DNA of 64,000 nucleotides from Pseudisothecium myosuroides (taxonomy: Eukaryota; Streptophyta; Bryopsida; Hypnales; Lembophyllaceae), in contig OX637288.1 of NCBI GenBank assembly GCA_951799445.1, positions 26,515,288-26,579,287 of the forward strand. Reading direction: 5' to 3'. The translations under genes were made by a program, and so were the position numbers. The notes under the pieces are model-generated. The model saw only the letters and a list, made by a program, of their open reading frames with translations, ran no database searches and was not told the origin of the DNA. Each line of letters starts with the position of its first letter. Position 1 is the stretch's first letter. Below are positions 1-11,607 of the stretch, piece after piece.

Positions 1-110
1 CAGTGAGTGAAGATGCTAAGGACAAATGAAGATGTTCTAATAGCACCCAATCCGCATCCTTGCATTGGAAGAATACCGTACGTCACACAATTAACATGAA
101 TAAGATTATC
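1..110 (+). repeat. dispersed repeat, copy 1 (partial at window edge)
   Basis: About 105 bases match 1655-1765 in the same orientation, sharing the stretch GTGAAGAT.CTAAGGAC and then GCATCCTTGCA. The copy is cut by the window edge, so its full length is unknown. The second copy lies directly beside a CACAAAATAGTG MITE. No coding potential is seen. Confidence 0.7.
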
Positions 111-519
111 GCCACTAGTTGCACTCCATTTGACCTCGGCATTAAGAAGTGGCGAGACACTTACAATATATACCGCCTTGTGAGATGTGGCAGTGCATTG
201 AAGACTTGATGCTCCGCACTAACCGCCCCTTGAAAGTTCTTCCCCTTCTTCTCACACCTCTCACTAGCCTCCATGTCTTCCACTAAAGCTATAGTCAAAA
301 TTGACCAATTTAGCGTGAGTGCAAAACTAACCACTACAAAAACCCTTCGTTGCCGAGCAAATGTGGGAGTGACGGGAGGAACAACACAACTTGTACCATG
401 AAGAGGTGCTAATGCGGAGTTTTTTTTTCCTAGGCAAATGCGGCAAGCCTGGAGAGGCATTGCGGAAGCTGTTGGCAAGGCCTAACTGCTGATGCGGATC
501 ATTGTAAACATTCTTCAAG
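111..519. other. no gene recognised
   Basis: Only short overlapping frames occur on both strands, none with a recognisable domain. A T-run lies near 420-428. Nothing else can be supported. Confidence 0.5.
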
Positions 520-918
520 GTGCGGGTCGGAACCAAATCAGGAAACAGTGCAGAAATGGATATCCTTGTGAGAGTTTTCTGCGCAATCCAGGGCTTCAGT
601 CCTCTCACTGAGATTCACTGCATAACTTAAGCTTCGTTGGAGACTGACGCCTCCCCAAATTTCATGAATTGTCCTAAACTTCTCATCGAGTTCTATGAAA
701 TGATTATCTTGAAACTGCTGCAAGAGCGGAGCATGCCTGAATTGCCTGCTTGCCGGCATGTTAGAACACTGAGATCTTGTTCTACTACTATCGAAATGCT
801 CATATTTCATCTCTTTGAATGTTTCTTATCCCGCAAATCACTTTTCATGAAGTTCCAATAAAAAAATACTACGCTATATTTGATCAACCTAGTGGCTATG
901 GTTCGATTCCAACAAAAC
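520..918 (+). repeat. diverged duplicate of 3400-3900 (copy 1)
   Basis: This stretch matches 3400-3900 in the same orientation with many substitutions and small indels. Shared landmarks are GAACCAAATCA, CCTCCCCAAATTTCATGA, GGAGCATGCCTGAATTGCC and TGGTTCGATTCCA-like ends. Base composition is more balanced than in the AT-rich surroundings. Frames in the two copies do not agree, so it is probably non-coding or a decayed element or exon. Its right end near 918 abuts a fragment of the TTAA-bounded family. Confidence 0.65.
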
Positions 919-1300
919 ACACTAATTCTAGTGGTGAGATTGTTCTAGAAAGCAAACTAAACTATGTGCATCTATTTGTTTTTTTAAATTGTTAAAATTG
1001 AATTCAAAAACAAATCCTATACATTATTTTTTCAAGAATTTGCTAAGATTGCTTGCAAAACAAGAAGTTTTGTAGTTTTCATATTACTTATCCAAATGGA
1101 ATGAATCAATTTCTTTCTCAAATTCTTTGGATTTTTTTGTTGCCCGTCCTCGCTTGTTTCAAGTTTATTGTGACATAACTTTAGCTCGGCCCGCGCATTG
1201 ATTGAAATAAGAACTATATTTCCAAAAAATTAATCAATATTACTATCTTGAAATTGAATTCAATTTTTTTTGCCAAAACTTGAGATTGTAGGTACCTGAC

Positions 1301-1395
1301 GAGGGTTGCTAGTATATGAGCATCGGAGTATGAGCCCATGAGCCTAGAATACTACACACCTATGTTATAGGTGTATACACTATAAAAGATGTATG

Positions 1396-1455
<60 letters not shown>

Positions 1456-1572
1456 CAGGTGTTTATGATACATACATCTTTTATAGTGTATGGTATCTAT
1501 ATTATAGGTACCTATATTGTAGGCTCAATGCTCACAAGCTCGCATTTTTGGGCTCACAAACTAGCCCTGTTG
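1301..1572. mobile_element. MULE-like MITE, family B copy 1 (contains TA microsatellite)
   Basis: Inverted ends GCTAGTATATGAGC (1308-1321) and GCTCACAAACTAGC (1552-1565) bound a short element. It is flanked by a perfect 10-base direct repeat, GGTACCTGAC at 1291-1300 and 1573-1582, the size expected for Mutator-like target duplications. Two related copies lie at 17726-17959 and 57566-57825. The interior carries a TA run (about 1396-1453) and a TATAGGTACCTATAT palindrome. The frames at 1389-1604 are translations of the TA run and are not genes. Confidence 0.75.
1396..1453. repeat. (TA)n microsatellite
   Basis: An almost uninterrupted TA dinucleotide run lies inside MULE-like MITE copy 1. The other two copies of the family lack it, so it expanded after this insertion. 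Confidence 0.95.
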
Positions 1573-1654
1573 GGTACCTGACCAAACCTTCAAAAGTCCT
1601 TTGAGGGGAGTCTTGGGACTTTAGGGATTAATTAAGGGATTAAAGTAAGGATAA

Positions 1655-1765
1655 CTGTAAGTGAAGATACTAAGGACGAGTGAAGATGCTCTAATAGCAT
1701 CCAATATGCATCCTTGCACTAGAAGAATATAATATGACACACAACCAACATGAATAACTACACAA
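1655..1765 (+). repeat. dispersed repeat, copy 2
   Basis: Matches 1-110 in the same orientation with about 85 percent identity by eye. Its right end meets the MITE that begins at 1761. Confidence 0.7.
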
Positions 1766-2009
1766 AATAGTGAAATTAGGTTGTCCCATACTAATTTCTT
1801 GACATTTGACACTAAGTAAATATTTCATGTTAATGTACAAGAATGTACTACTTTTAAATTAAGTATTGTTATAATTGGGACTTGTGAACCTCCATGTGTT
1901 CAAATGAAGATATTTGTAGAAATATTTATTGACTTTGATGTCTTATAAAGTAAGTTTTGGGGGGTAAAGCAACCTAATTGTTAAGGCAACCTAATTTCAC
2001 TATTTTGTG
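1761..2009. mobile_element. TA-flanked MITE, family A copy 1
   Basis: Terminal inverted repeats start CACAAAATAGTGAAATTAGG and end with the exact reverse complement, flanked by TA at 1759-1760 and 2010-2011. Length is 249 bp, with no coding capacity. A TA target duplication is the hallmark of Tc1/mariner-type elements. Other copies are at 7443-7691 and 16741-16977. Confidence 0.85.
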
Positions 2010-2149
2010 TAGTGATACACATCATTCTAAATATTCTCTCACGCCTCAATCCTAATTTGCCAAATTACAACCCTTCAAATTTAAGTTTAGTCAACTTTAT
2101 CTTACATTCTACATTAGAAGATGATCTATAAAAAACTTGTAATACACAT

Positions 2150-2400
2150 TTGTTGTGCAGGCAAAGATGTTGGGCCCTTCAAAAGTAAATGTGAAATTGA
2201 TGCAAGTCAATGTTACTATGCAAAGGTGTGGATACTCTAAGGGACTCTTTACACTGAAAGTCCAAGCCATTCTTTTTGAGACTAATTGCACAAATTTCAG
2301 CCTTTTGTCCAATCACAAGTGAGGATTTCAAGCTTTTTACACAATAAATTGGGCCCGGCCTATGGGTGTAAAGCATCCCTAATAAGTTGTGGACTCTTCA
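2150..2400 (+). repeat. dispersed repeat E with CACAAATTTCAGCCTTTTGTC core
   Basis: The core GCACAAATTTCAGCCTTTTG followed by AGTGAGGATTT and GTGTAAAGCATC is repeated at 62225-62330 and, more diverged, near 63540-64000. All are in the same orientation. It appears to be a dispersed non-coding repeat of unknown type. Confidence 0.65.
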
Positions 2401-2570
2401 AGTCTAGATGCGAAATCTGAAGGTGTTAGTTTCACTGGATAGAGGTGCAAGTGCTTGAAGAATGAGATTCCATATTGAGCTCACTCAAATGCTCCCAAAA
2501 CCATGGTCTCTGTCGTCCCACTAGGCTACTTTTGGTTGGTGGTTATATTTCTCTCTTTAGGGCATTTTTG

Positions 2571-2890
2571 CACTTGGTGTGAGGAATGATGTTTGCAATG
2601 TGAATTCAGTCCAGAAGTAAGGTAGAAGCACCCAATGGCGTCAATGTACCCAATAGCATCAGATTCTACACATGATGAAAATTTCAGAACTTAAATGTAG
2701 GCAGACCACAGATAGCTTATTTTTTTGACCTAAATGATAAGCTATCTATAGTCTACCTATACTTAAGTTCTAAAATCAATGCTCTACCTAGTTTCTGGAG
2801 CCATTGGGTACATTGATGCCATTGGGTGGTCCTACCTTAGGTCTAAATTCATTCCTAAGACCCTCCAAAACAACAATCTTTCACACCAAG
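2571..2890. mobile_element. fold-back element, about 320 bp hairpin
   Basis: The left arm (2571-2723) is nearly the reverse complement of the right arm (2738-2890), with a loop of about 15 bases. Matching pairs include CTTGGTGTGA with TCACACCAAG, ACCCAATGGC with GCCATTGGGT, and AGATAGCTTAT with ATAAGCTATCT. This is typical of a fold-back MITE. A transcript would form a long imperfect hairpin. Confidence 0.8.
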
Positions 2891-3399
2891 CGAGAACATA
2901 CCTTTAGCGTAATACATAATTTTGTTTCATCTGTTTGAAAAAAATAAAACACAAACAAAAAACACCCTCCAAAAACACATTGCATCTCTCTTTCATTGAC
3001 ATAATTTCAAACAAACAATATGGGAGGCACCCCATTCCGGCCACTTAAGGAATTTTGAGGTATCTGTAGGGCGGCTATCATGACAAGGAAAATTTTCCCT
3101 GGTGTAGCAATAGACTACGGAAGGTTTCCATAATTTTCCAGATTTTTTTCCGCATGACATATTGAGAGTCTTGTAGCCAATCAAAATGCGCCACAACTGC
3201 CCTAAGAACCTTGCCATAATTAATCACTGTTCTTCTCCTGGTTCACGGAAAGAGAACAGTCTACACTCTACATAGCCAGAGTGGAGCGCTGATCAGGAAT
3301 GGGGTGAGGTTCTCTTTTTCTTCTTATCCCAGTTTCTGTCTGTGTGAATCAACAGCGACAAGTTCAAAAAATAACAATAAAGAATTTGAAAGTGGGCCG
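2891..3399. other. no gene recognised
   Basis: Intergenic sequence with short frames only; a more balanced composition begins near 3000. No domain, repeat or RNA gene was recognised. Confidence 0.4.
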
Positions 3400-3900
3400 G
3401 CCGAACCGTCAGAACCAAATCACTCAGGAAACTCCAGAAGTGAATATTCTAGTTCTCCGTCTCCGCAACTGAAGTCTGCAATCCAGGCGGGGCTTCCTCT
3501 CCGTCACTAAGATTCACTTCATAGTTGGAGACTGACGGACACCTCCCCAAATTTCATGACGGAGTTGTCTGTAATTAACTTTTCATCGAATTCTATGAAA
3601 TGATTGTCTTGGAACAGCTGCAGGCAAGTGAGTGCGGACTGCGGAGCATGCCTGAATTGCCTGAGCACTCGCCATTTTAGAACTTCTAAATTTACACAAA
3701 AATCTTCACTGTTCTATTATCATCGTCGAAATGCTCATCCATCCAACCAGGCATGTTTCGTCTCTTTGAATACTGTAAGTACTGTACAGTACTGGAGTAC
3801 TTCTTATCCAACAAACCACTTTTCATCAAGTTCCATTCACCAAATACTAACTTACGGTATATTCGATCCGCCGATTGAGTGAGTGGCTCCTCTTGTTCGA
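3400..3900 (+). repeat. diverged duplicate of 520-918 (copy 2)
   Basis: Second copy of the repeat described at 520-918, slightly longer because of internal insertions, including a short GTACTGTACAGTACTGGAGTAC palindromic patch near 3778-3800. Frames here reach only 68-92 codons and do not match frames in copy 1, which argues against a conserved protein. Confidence 0.65.
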
Positions 3901-5590
3901 TTCCACAATTTGTAGAACGAACTCTCAGTTGTCTGCTCTGGCGACTGGACTACTGGAGTACGGTCATCTGGACGGACTCGGACTTCTGGAGGTAAAGTAT
4001 TCGTTTAAGCGGCTTCGTTTCCTGTTGACAGACTGGAAAGGCCCTGAAATGCCGCTGCAAACAATGCAAAATAATGGTCTGAGCCGAAGGACTTGCTGCT
4101 GGAGAGCCGGTGGCTCTAGAACTCAAGTCCCGAAATAGGAGTAAGTTAGCAGCTGTTGAGGCCCAGTGGGAAGATCCCATTCTGCGTGAGGAGATCGAAA
4201 TAAGTCACAGTCTTCTTGTCCTGGTGCCGGATGCCCGGATCCATATCATTCGGTTGTAGTGTGAAATGCAACCGACCAAAGTGGAAAGAAGCTTTTTTTT
4301 TTTTTAATTTGTTTTTGTTTCATTTATTTCAGGCAGTGCAAAAAGCGATCTTCACTAGAGTGATGAAGCTAGATTTACATCCATGGAAATGGATGAAACT
4401 TGCAAAATAGATGAAAGTTTATTTACTCATCGAAAAGAGAATACATTCATTATATACCGTCTCTAGGTTTGGTAGGAGTTTGCAATTTCGTTCATTGAAA
4501 GGAAGAATATCTTGTCAAATATTTCCTATAAAAATTTTGCATCTTTGTTTAGCAAAAATTTGCTAAAAAAAACCCTCTAGAAGGGAGCACTTATTCATTT
4601 CATAAGGGAAACAATCTTGACAAAGGGAAGTAATCAAAATATGATGCCTTGCGCATTTAGAGGTTAATTCCAATTGGCAATACAAATACTGGATCCCACA
4701 TAGAGTTTGTGCACAACATGACAATACTCAAGCACGTCATAGTTACAAATCCAAATAGTACAGCTTCGTGTCACAACAGAGTTTTTGCAATTGAAAAAAT
4801 AAATTAAATCATCATTGCAACATAGTTTGACTCTTGAAACTTTTGAGGCACAATAGGAAATTGCAATCACAAATTTTGCAATCAATACCATCAACTTTGA
4901 AGAAGAATGGGTATAGTGGTTTGGAATGATAGTAGATACGTTTAGTATTCATTTTTTTTTGTGTGTGTATTATTTAATTTCTAGGATGCAAAATTGACAT
5001 GCTTCTGACAATGTCATATTTTTGGTTTGTAATTAAAAACTTGAAATGAAATCAAGTATCTATAAAAAAAAGTTAAATATATCTTAGACATGGATAGTTG
5101 AACTAATCCAAGAGACTCTTCATTTATGTTGGTCTTAGGCCCAATTTACTCTAAATTACAAGGTGAGGGGGGCAAATTTTTGAAGTTTTTCATTAGTTGA
5201 ATCAAGAAGTCCTTTGAAAATGGTTTTACACCATGAAAGGAGAGGTTTCAAGTCTCTTCAAAGACCCAATGCCATGGAGAATGCTTTAGGTTTCCTATTT
5301 AGCAACAAAAATTCTCAAATTAAAAGCCTCCCTTAAAATTATAGTCAAACCCACTTCAAGAAGGTGCTTTTGCCTAAAATTCCGTGTGTCTTTATTAAAA
5401 AACACTATTTTAAAATATTTTTTGCCTTTATTATATTATCTTGATAGTTTACACCAAATTCAAAGGTTATGATTTCCAATTGCAAATACTCACTCCTCAA
5501 TTGCAAACAAGAGGGCTTGAAGACCCGGACTTCTCAATTTTATGGCCAACTCATTTTGGATGTCAATTGGGTCTTAGGACCAACATTAGG
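3901..5590. other. no gene recognised
   Basis: 3901-4260 has balanced composition and an 87-codon frame (3875-4138) without a recognisable motif. 4260-5590 is AT-rich with short frames only. No repeat with a second copy in the window was recognised here. Confidence 0.4.
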
Positions 5591-5596
5591 AACACT

Positions 5597-5955
5597 TGTA
5601 GTATCGGGGACCTCACTAGCCATTGCCGGAAGAATGGCCAAGTGAGTGCCTTCCACCCCACTTCTCAGTCCACTGAACCAACAACATTCGTCATGTCCAC
5701 TTGTCCACCTAATCTTTTATATTATTTTTAATAAAACCAAAAGAACTTGGGCAATCAACTCCTAAGCCCCTTCAATAAACCTAACGGAATACTGTAGCTA
5801 TGCGCCCAATGGTGCTCGATTACAGACCTAAAACCTACTCACTCCATTGCATAGGGTTTAGGTAACTTCATCCATTTCCCCGGATGAAGTACATCTTGCA
5901 CGCAGGGACACTCGATGATTCTTCCGGCAGTGGCTGATGAGGTCGTGGATACTAC
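5597..5955. repeat. inverted repeat, about 45-base arms
   Basis: 5597-5645 (GTAGTATCGGGGACCTCACT, then GCCGGAAGAAT) is repeated in inverse orientation at about 5906-5955. Both arms translate to a similar SHCRKN string on opposite strands, which reflects the inverted DNA and not a protein family. It could be the ends of a small element or a fold-back of about 360 bp. Confidence 0.6.
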
Positions 5956-7440
5956 ATTCTACCCCCAACATTATTATGATGACAACCATGAAAATAAATA
6001 ACGACAAGCGGTTGCCAATTTTGTCAACCAAGAACTTGGAAAAAGTTGTTCTCCAAATTTTGTGGCACGTTGTGAAATATTTATGCCCAGCTGCTTGCAT
6101 TGGTGCTGTTGGCTCTTTCAGTAAAAGTTGATGCCATCAATTCACTCCACACTGACCTTTGACTGCTGTCGCTTCCCACTCCGATTCAGTTTCTCTCAAT
6201 TCAGTTGCTCCAACTATTTCCCCAAGAAATGAGAACCCAAATGACAAATTTGACACCTGAATTTGAAGGCGCGGCCGGCATCCCTCACTTGCATGATTAA
6301 TAAGTCAACCCTGCCGTGGTTTCCCGAGGCATTTCTACCTGGCAATCCAGTTTAATAATGATATTGCGAAGCGCATGTGGCATGACGCGCGGAGATGCCG
6401 TCCAATTGAGTAGTCTCGAAGCAAGCGACTGAACTCATCTCACTGAAGAGAGGGATCGACAGATGCTGTGGAGTATGGATCCTCCGTGCATGGTCCACGC
6501 ACACACTCAGATGATGCCATGCCCCCCTTCCTCCCTGCCAGAACTGGCTCCACTGGAGCCCAGTGTACTAATCTGGTGGTAAGTGAAGGCCAGTGCGCAG
6601 TCCTCCAATCCGTAATGGGACACATCTCATTGGATGGTCAAATGAGAACGGTTCAGCAGCTACAAACCTACTAATTCAATTAACCATTGAGCCTTGAGGA
6701 TCCGAGGAATTAAATCTAATTCGAAGATCGAAGAAATAGCTAGTACGTGCTCTAAATGGCCAACACCATTTTTTTGGGTATTGATCGATGAAGATTGCTA
6801 ACCTTGCATTGGTTCCATCAAATGCTAGCTATGTGGCACTGCCAAATGAGATGTTGTTTAAATTACACCCTCACTTTTCGATAAACTCTTATCATTCACC
6901 ACTTTTAGTAAAGAGAAAACGAAATCTTTAGTGTTGAAACACTTCAGTGCTGAAAAAGTGGGGGAAAGGAGTGTCGATGGTTAACAACACCCTCTCTTGG
7001 TCCTGTAGTGCGAGCGAGCTCTGGCTCCAGAAGTTGAGGGTACTAGCTGGTTAGTAGTGAGGCTATAATTCCAAATACAGTAGTATTTGGTCCCACCCTT
7101 GTTTCTGTACACAAGTAGTTCTCTCGTCGTGATGCACGTGAATGTACTGTAAATCAATATGAATGATGGTCAACGGATGAATCCTTCGGCAGTTTAGAAT
7201 TCGACTTCGTAGCTACAGTAGCTTTCTACTAAGCTTAGGTATCTCCTGTTGCATTAATTGCATCTAATCTAACTGGTGGTAAAATTGGCAATGACTTGCA
7301 GTGGAGGATGTAACCTGAAATGGTACGGAAATTATTGGTGATCATCTGGAAGAGGTTCACGTGACCGACTGTCTGAAATTCCCCTAGTTATGCTCATGTG
7401 GGTTGAACACCACACAAGAGGAAGGACTTCAGAAGAATTC
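5956..7440. other. balanced-composition intergenic stretch, no gene recognised
   Basis: From about 6100 to 7300 the composition is closer to 45 percent GC, with short frames on both strands (for example 6468-6674). No motif, splice-supported exon chain or RNA gene was recognised. It may be unique sequence or a decayed insertion. Confidence 0.35.
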
Positions 7441-7442
7441 TA

Positions 7443-7691
7443 CACTGAACAGTGAAATTAGGTTGCCCCACAGTAATTTCTTGACATTCAACACTATATC
7501 ACTATGTACAGTTACTTTAGAAGGATGCAGTAAACTAAGAACTATGTGTATGGCATAGGTTGGTGCACTGATTTGTGGTTCGGGATTAGAGATTGGCATG
7601 TGCCTCCATCTGGACAAGCATTAGTCATGAGGTAACTTCTCTGGGGTAAGGCAACCTAATTGTTAAGGCAACCCAATTTCACTATTTAGTG
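7443..7691. mobile_element. TA-flanked MITE, family A copy 2
   Basis: Ends CACTGAACAGTGAAATTAGG and the near-complement CCAATTTCACTATTTAGTG, flanked by TA at 7441-7442 and 7692-7693. The right subterminal repeat GGCAACCTAATTGTTAAGG is conserved with copy 1. The interior is more diverged than the ends. Length 249 bp equals copy 1. Confidence 0.8.
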
Positions 7692-7764
7692 TAGTTCTGG
7701 AATCCGGACTTTGGACAAAATTCATTTAAAATTCATGTCCAACAATCCGTAACCTCCTGTGAAT

Positions 7765-7954
7765 TGCCAACGACACATGATATGGGCAATTTCGTTAAAA
7801 TGGCAGTATTTCAAGTGCCACTTTGACAATGTGCCATTTTCACCATCTAGGACAGGTATAGATTTTAGAATGGCCGTTCTGAACTGTTTTCATGCCATTT
7901 AAAAAAAAACATCGCCATTTTAACGAAATTGCCCATTGATGTGTTCGTGGCACT
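7765..7954. mobile_element. short fold-back element
   Basis: A left arm of about 37 bases (7765-7803, containing GGGCAATTTCGTTAAAATGG) pairs almost perfectly with the right arm 7913-7954, giving a 190-bp inverted-repeat element. The middle holds a second, weaker pair around ATGGCAG and TGCCAT. No coding potential. Confidence 0.75.
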
Positions 7955-9340
7955 GAAACAAGATTTGACTATGAATGTTCTTTGTTTGTTTTTCACTTGA
8001 CTTTTTTATAAGGTGGAAACACCTAGAAAAACGTCAAAACTTAGCAATTCAACATGGTTGAAATCAACTTTCTTTAGAAAAAATATTTATGTAGTATTAT
8101 CAATTGAAAATCAAGAGTTAAAAAAAAATAGATAAGGCATATAAAAATTCTATAAATTTTGAAAGCCCGTTTCAAAGTTGAAAATATAGGTATTAGACTC
8201 TTGCCACTACTTTTTTTAATCCCCCCTTTTTTGAAAGAATTCTTTAGCTCCTATTGCTTGAAGATGGGTAAAGACATATACGCTTATATATGTTATTGAA
8301 AATGGACTAAGACATATCTTTGTTTATGTAATTGTTGAATGAATTTAATATTTTTTATAGATGATTTTTTTTATAAACTTACCTATTTTGTAACATGGAT
8401 AGAAATTTCACACAAACTATATTATCATGAAGAATGAAATTGATTTCACTTCCAAATGTCCAATTAGAAAGAACCTCCTTACTTAGATACAATCATCCAA
8501 GAATTTCCAAGGATGGTGATAAAATACACTAATAGAAATAAGAATTGAAACTTGCTTTTTTAATAATAAATAAATGTTTGAAAATTGTAATAATCAACTA
8601 TTTGCTTCCAAAGTGTATATTTTCGAAATTCAAAATTTATTCCAGAATCTTCACTTCCTTATTTAGTAATGTGAGATCCCGAAAATTATCTTAAATTATG
8701 ATTATGTATTAGTGAGGTTAGTTATTTAATTATATTTTTATAAATTGTGGATAAATGTTAATGAAGCTTAATACTCCAACCTCTGAAAATTGCAAATTTT
8801 TATTTATTTGTAGGGAATTAGAACTTGAAAGCATTGTCGTTAGAAGTACATAAAAAATTATAAGAAATAAATGCAAGAAAATCTAAAATAGACATCAATT
8901 CATCCAAAGCATCTCTAATTACTCTTATTGCAAGGTGAAGAAACAAAGTACAGAGTATTAGTCACTTCAAAATTTATTGTTGCATCAACAACAAATTTTA
9001 CTAAATTTTGAAGTTTTTTCCCTTGACATTGCAATATACCGTACGTTGAGGTCAGGTTCATTAGAGCCAAACAAAATCATTTCTTTTTAATTGAATTACC
9101 TTTCATTAATTGAATTTTGAATTTTCAGGATTTAGTGTATTGTGATTAGGAATATTTAGTTAACTATAGCTATGGTCCTCCTTTAATATGGAATTGCAAG
9201 CTCAGCATGACACAAGGCTTCACAAAATCTTGCTTCGGGAGGCTAAATTCAAGGAATACTTTTCAAAATCTTATTTTTTAAAGGCTAAATCAAGCCTATA
9301 CTACAATGAAGGCCTTACTGCAATGAAGGCTGGTAATCCA
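7955..9340. other. AT-rich intergenic, no gene recognised
   Basis: Low-complexity AT-rich sequence with no frame above 60 codons and no recognised repeat partner in the window. Confidence 0.45.
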
Positions 9341-9344
9341 TTTT

Positions 9345-9460
9345 AGTTTTTTTTAGTTTTTTTTAAACAAATGAAAAGAATTTCATTGCAAAGAGAGAAG
9401 AATACAAGACCGCCAGCCACAAGTGGCCTGGCGGGAACCCTCGGGGGCTGCACTATGTAG
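9345..9460 (-). mobile_element. LINE-like 3' tail
   Basis: On the minus strand the sequence runs through TTTGCAATGAAATTC and CATTTGTTT into a run of A. The same ending is seen in shorter insertions at 60832-60873 and, less closely, at 53855. I could not find a target-site duplication, so the outer limit is uncertain. Confidence 0.5.
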
Positions 9461-9713
9461 GATGTTCGTTGGTATCGTGCGTTCAAGCCCCTATTCTATG
9501 GGGGCTATGTAAGTAAATTTTTTGAATTTCTATAGGGCTACATTTACCTAAATTTCTAAATTGGGGCTATATTATGTACCCTATATTTCATTTCAAATTT
9601 CTTTTTGGACTATTTATGTACACCCTATGTTCATTATAAATACTGAACATTGACAAATTTTTATATCAGCTCATATTGAAATCATTGATTGAAAACTTGG
9701 CATACAACAAAAT

Positions 9714-9968
9714 AGTGTACAAAATGAATGAACTTCATACACTATTTGGAAACATACAAAACGAGTGAACTTTTGATTGAAGCTATTAGCAAAAATACAA
9801 CAGTGGAAATCTAGTAACCCATAGTACACTACATTGTTTTATATACTAAATGAGTGAACTCCTCAAGGTATTAGCGAATATTCAACAATTTGAAATCCAA
9901 AGTACACTAAATTCAATTACATACTAAACGAGTGAACTTCAGAAGCTATTACCAAACATACAACTCTT
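9714..9968 (+). repeat. diverged tandem repeat, about 80-90 bp unit
   Basis: Three to four units share the string GAGTGAAC...AGCTATTA.C and a CATAC(T/A)AAA boundary, starting near 9714, 9758, 9847 and 9924. Units differ considerably, so this is an old local array. Confidence 0.6.
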
Positions 9969-10553
9969 TCAAAACCAGAATAAGGTAGGAGGCTGTAAAA
10001 CGGAGCGGGCATTAAGAATGGACCCTATAAATGGGTGTAAAATGGAGATGAGTTGGTTCTGAAATTGACTAGTATAGTCATTGAATGAATTAAGGAAAAA
10101 AATATTATTAATTACAAGAGCCAATCATTCTCTTTGCTTTCCCCATTTTTATTTAGAATTGCAAGTGAACCGTTTATGAAAGACCCAGGGTCACAAATAG
10201 GGACCTACGACCCAACTAGTTTGAAAATTCATAAGTAATTCAAAGATGCTTGGAAAAATACAAAACCACTTGGGTAAGATTCCTCATCAATTTTTCTATA
10301 TCTGAAAATGAGCTAAAAATATTTTCGTCCAAGGAAATATATGAAAAGGGCGGACCAGCCTTTAGATGCTCCATTTCTTAGCCTCCTATCTTATAGTACA
10401 TTCAATTACAGGCGGTTTAGGAAGTGCAACTAGTTTCTGGATAAACTACTTTCATCAAAAATACTATTCAAGTCACAGTTACTGCATACATTCAAAGCAA
10501 ATTGAAAAGCACCATCAAACATAAGTCGAAGGAGTTTGAAAACCGTATTGAAC
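9969..10553. other. AT-rich intergenic, no gene recognised
   Basis: No supported gene or repeat. The right end carries the CTA target site of the Harbinger element (10554-10556). Confidence 0.45.
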
Positions 10554-10556
10554 CTA

Positions 10557-10580
10557 GGGGCCGTGCACACCTGACGTTAC
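10557..10580 (+). repeat. Harbinger left terminal inverted repeat
   Basis: GGGGCC followed by GTGCACACCTGACGTTAC. The match to the right end is exact for 18 bases, with a one-base indel near the tip. Confidence 0.9.
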
Positions 10581-11607
10581 TGGCAGTAGTACGGGGCGGT
10601 GCTGGAAGAGAATTTATGGAGGCATTTGCACTTGCAGGCTTTTGCTAATGCCAAACCTACGTGGAAGCAAACGTGGCGGACGGAAAGAGCGATGTAAAAC
10701 TTGCGCAACACGACATTTATTTTTCTGTCCACGTTGAAGCGGTGCCAATAAAATATATTTAAAAGCAGGCAAAAACGTAGATTTCTTGGAGTAAACAACG
10801 TTCTTTGTTAGTGGACCTCAAGCCAGCCCATTAAGTTTGTGTGGGCTAAATTATAGCTAGTCCAGCGTCTCCGAGGTTAACAGTGGCAACCGCCGTCTAC
10901 TTCGACCACGTTGCGGCTACCGAGTTTCTGAATAGTAATTGCAGGCGGCTATCTCTCAGGCACCATGATGCTTAAATTGCACGCTCGATTACGCCAGACA
11001 CTCTCCGACGTACTCGTCTCCCACACATCTGCCGTAGTCGTGTGCCGCAAGATACCTCAGTCGAATCAGGTACACCATGTCGGAGACTGCTGCATGAGCT
11101 GCATGGAACAACAGTGTTTTTGTCAATGCTCCGCAGTCAATTTCTTTGGGTTCTGATTCTCTTGTCATGTTTGCTCGCAGAATGGACAATCGATCAATGC
11201 CTTGTTTCCGAAGCAGAGCTGTTGGTGCCGGCAGTACTCCTGTTCGCGGTTAGTGATCATGCGTTCCTTAAAGTCCATACTGCTCTGCAGCCAATGCAGT
11301 CTAAATCATCAATTCCGATCACATGAATTCCGACATGAATTTCCGCAATCCTTGAAAGAGTGCTTCAATTCTAACTCCACAACGATTTGTGTAGGTCAAG
11401 ACACATCGGCAGCATTTCAAGCTCTTGTAGCGGCTACTGCACTTCATGAATAAGGTATGACGATCTAAATTCTTTACTCGTTTAAGTGGCTTTCAGTCGT
11501 CCACATTGACGAGGCTGCTGTCCACTTGCGGTTGTAGTTAGTTTCTTGTAATGCTGGCCGTTTCCATGCTCCCATTTCTCATTATGTCACGTCTTGGGTT
11601 TGTGCAG

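Larger units (their letters stand above)
919..1627 (-). mobile_element. TTAA-family element, truncated, copy h
   Basis: Sequence from about 919 to 1300 resembles 37152-37580 of the longer copy at 36519-37627, for example TGGTGAGATTGTTCTAGAAA. It resumes after an inserted MITE at about 1573 and ends in the family terminus CTTTAGGG-ATTAA at 1620-1631. The outer left part is missing. The MULE-like MITE at 1301-1572 splits it, so this fragment is the older of the two. Confidence 0.6.

Noticed and set aside
895..915. GGTTCGATTCC resembling a tRNA B box
   Set aside because: No A box or cloverleaf upstream, and the same string occurs in the non-coding duplicate near 3893.
1389..1604. Two frames reading YIYIYI
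   Set aside because: Direct translation of the TA microsatellite.
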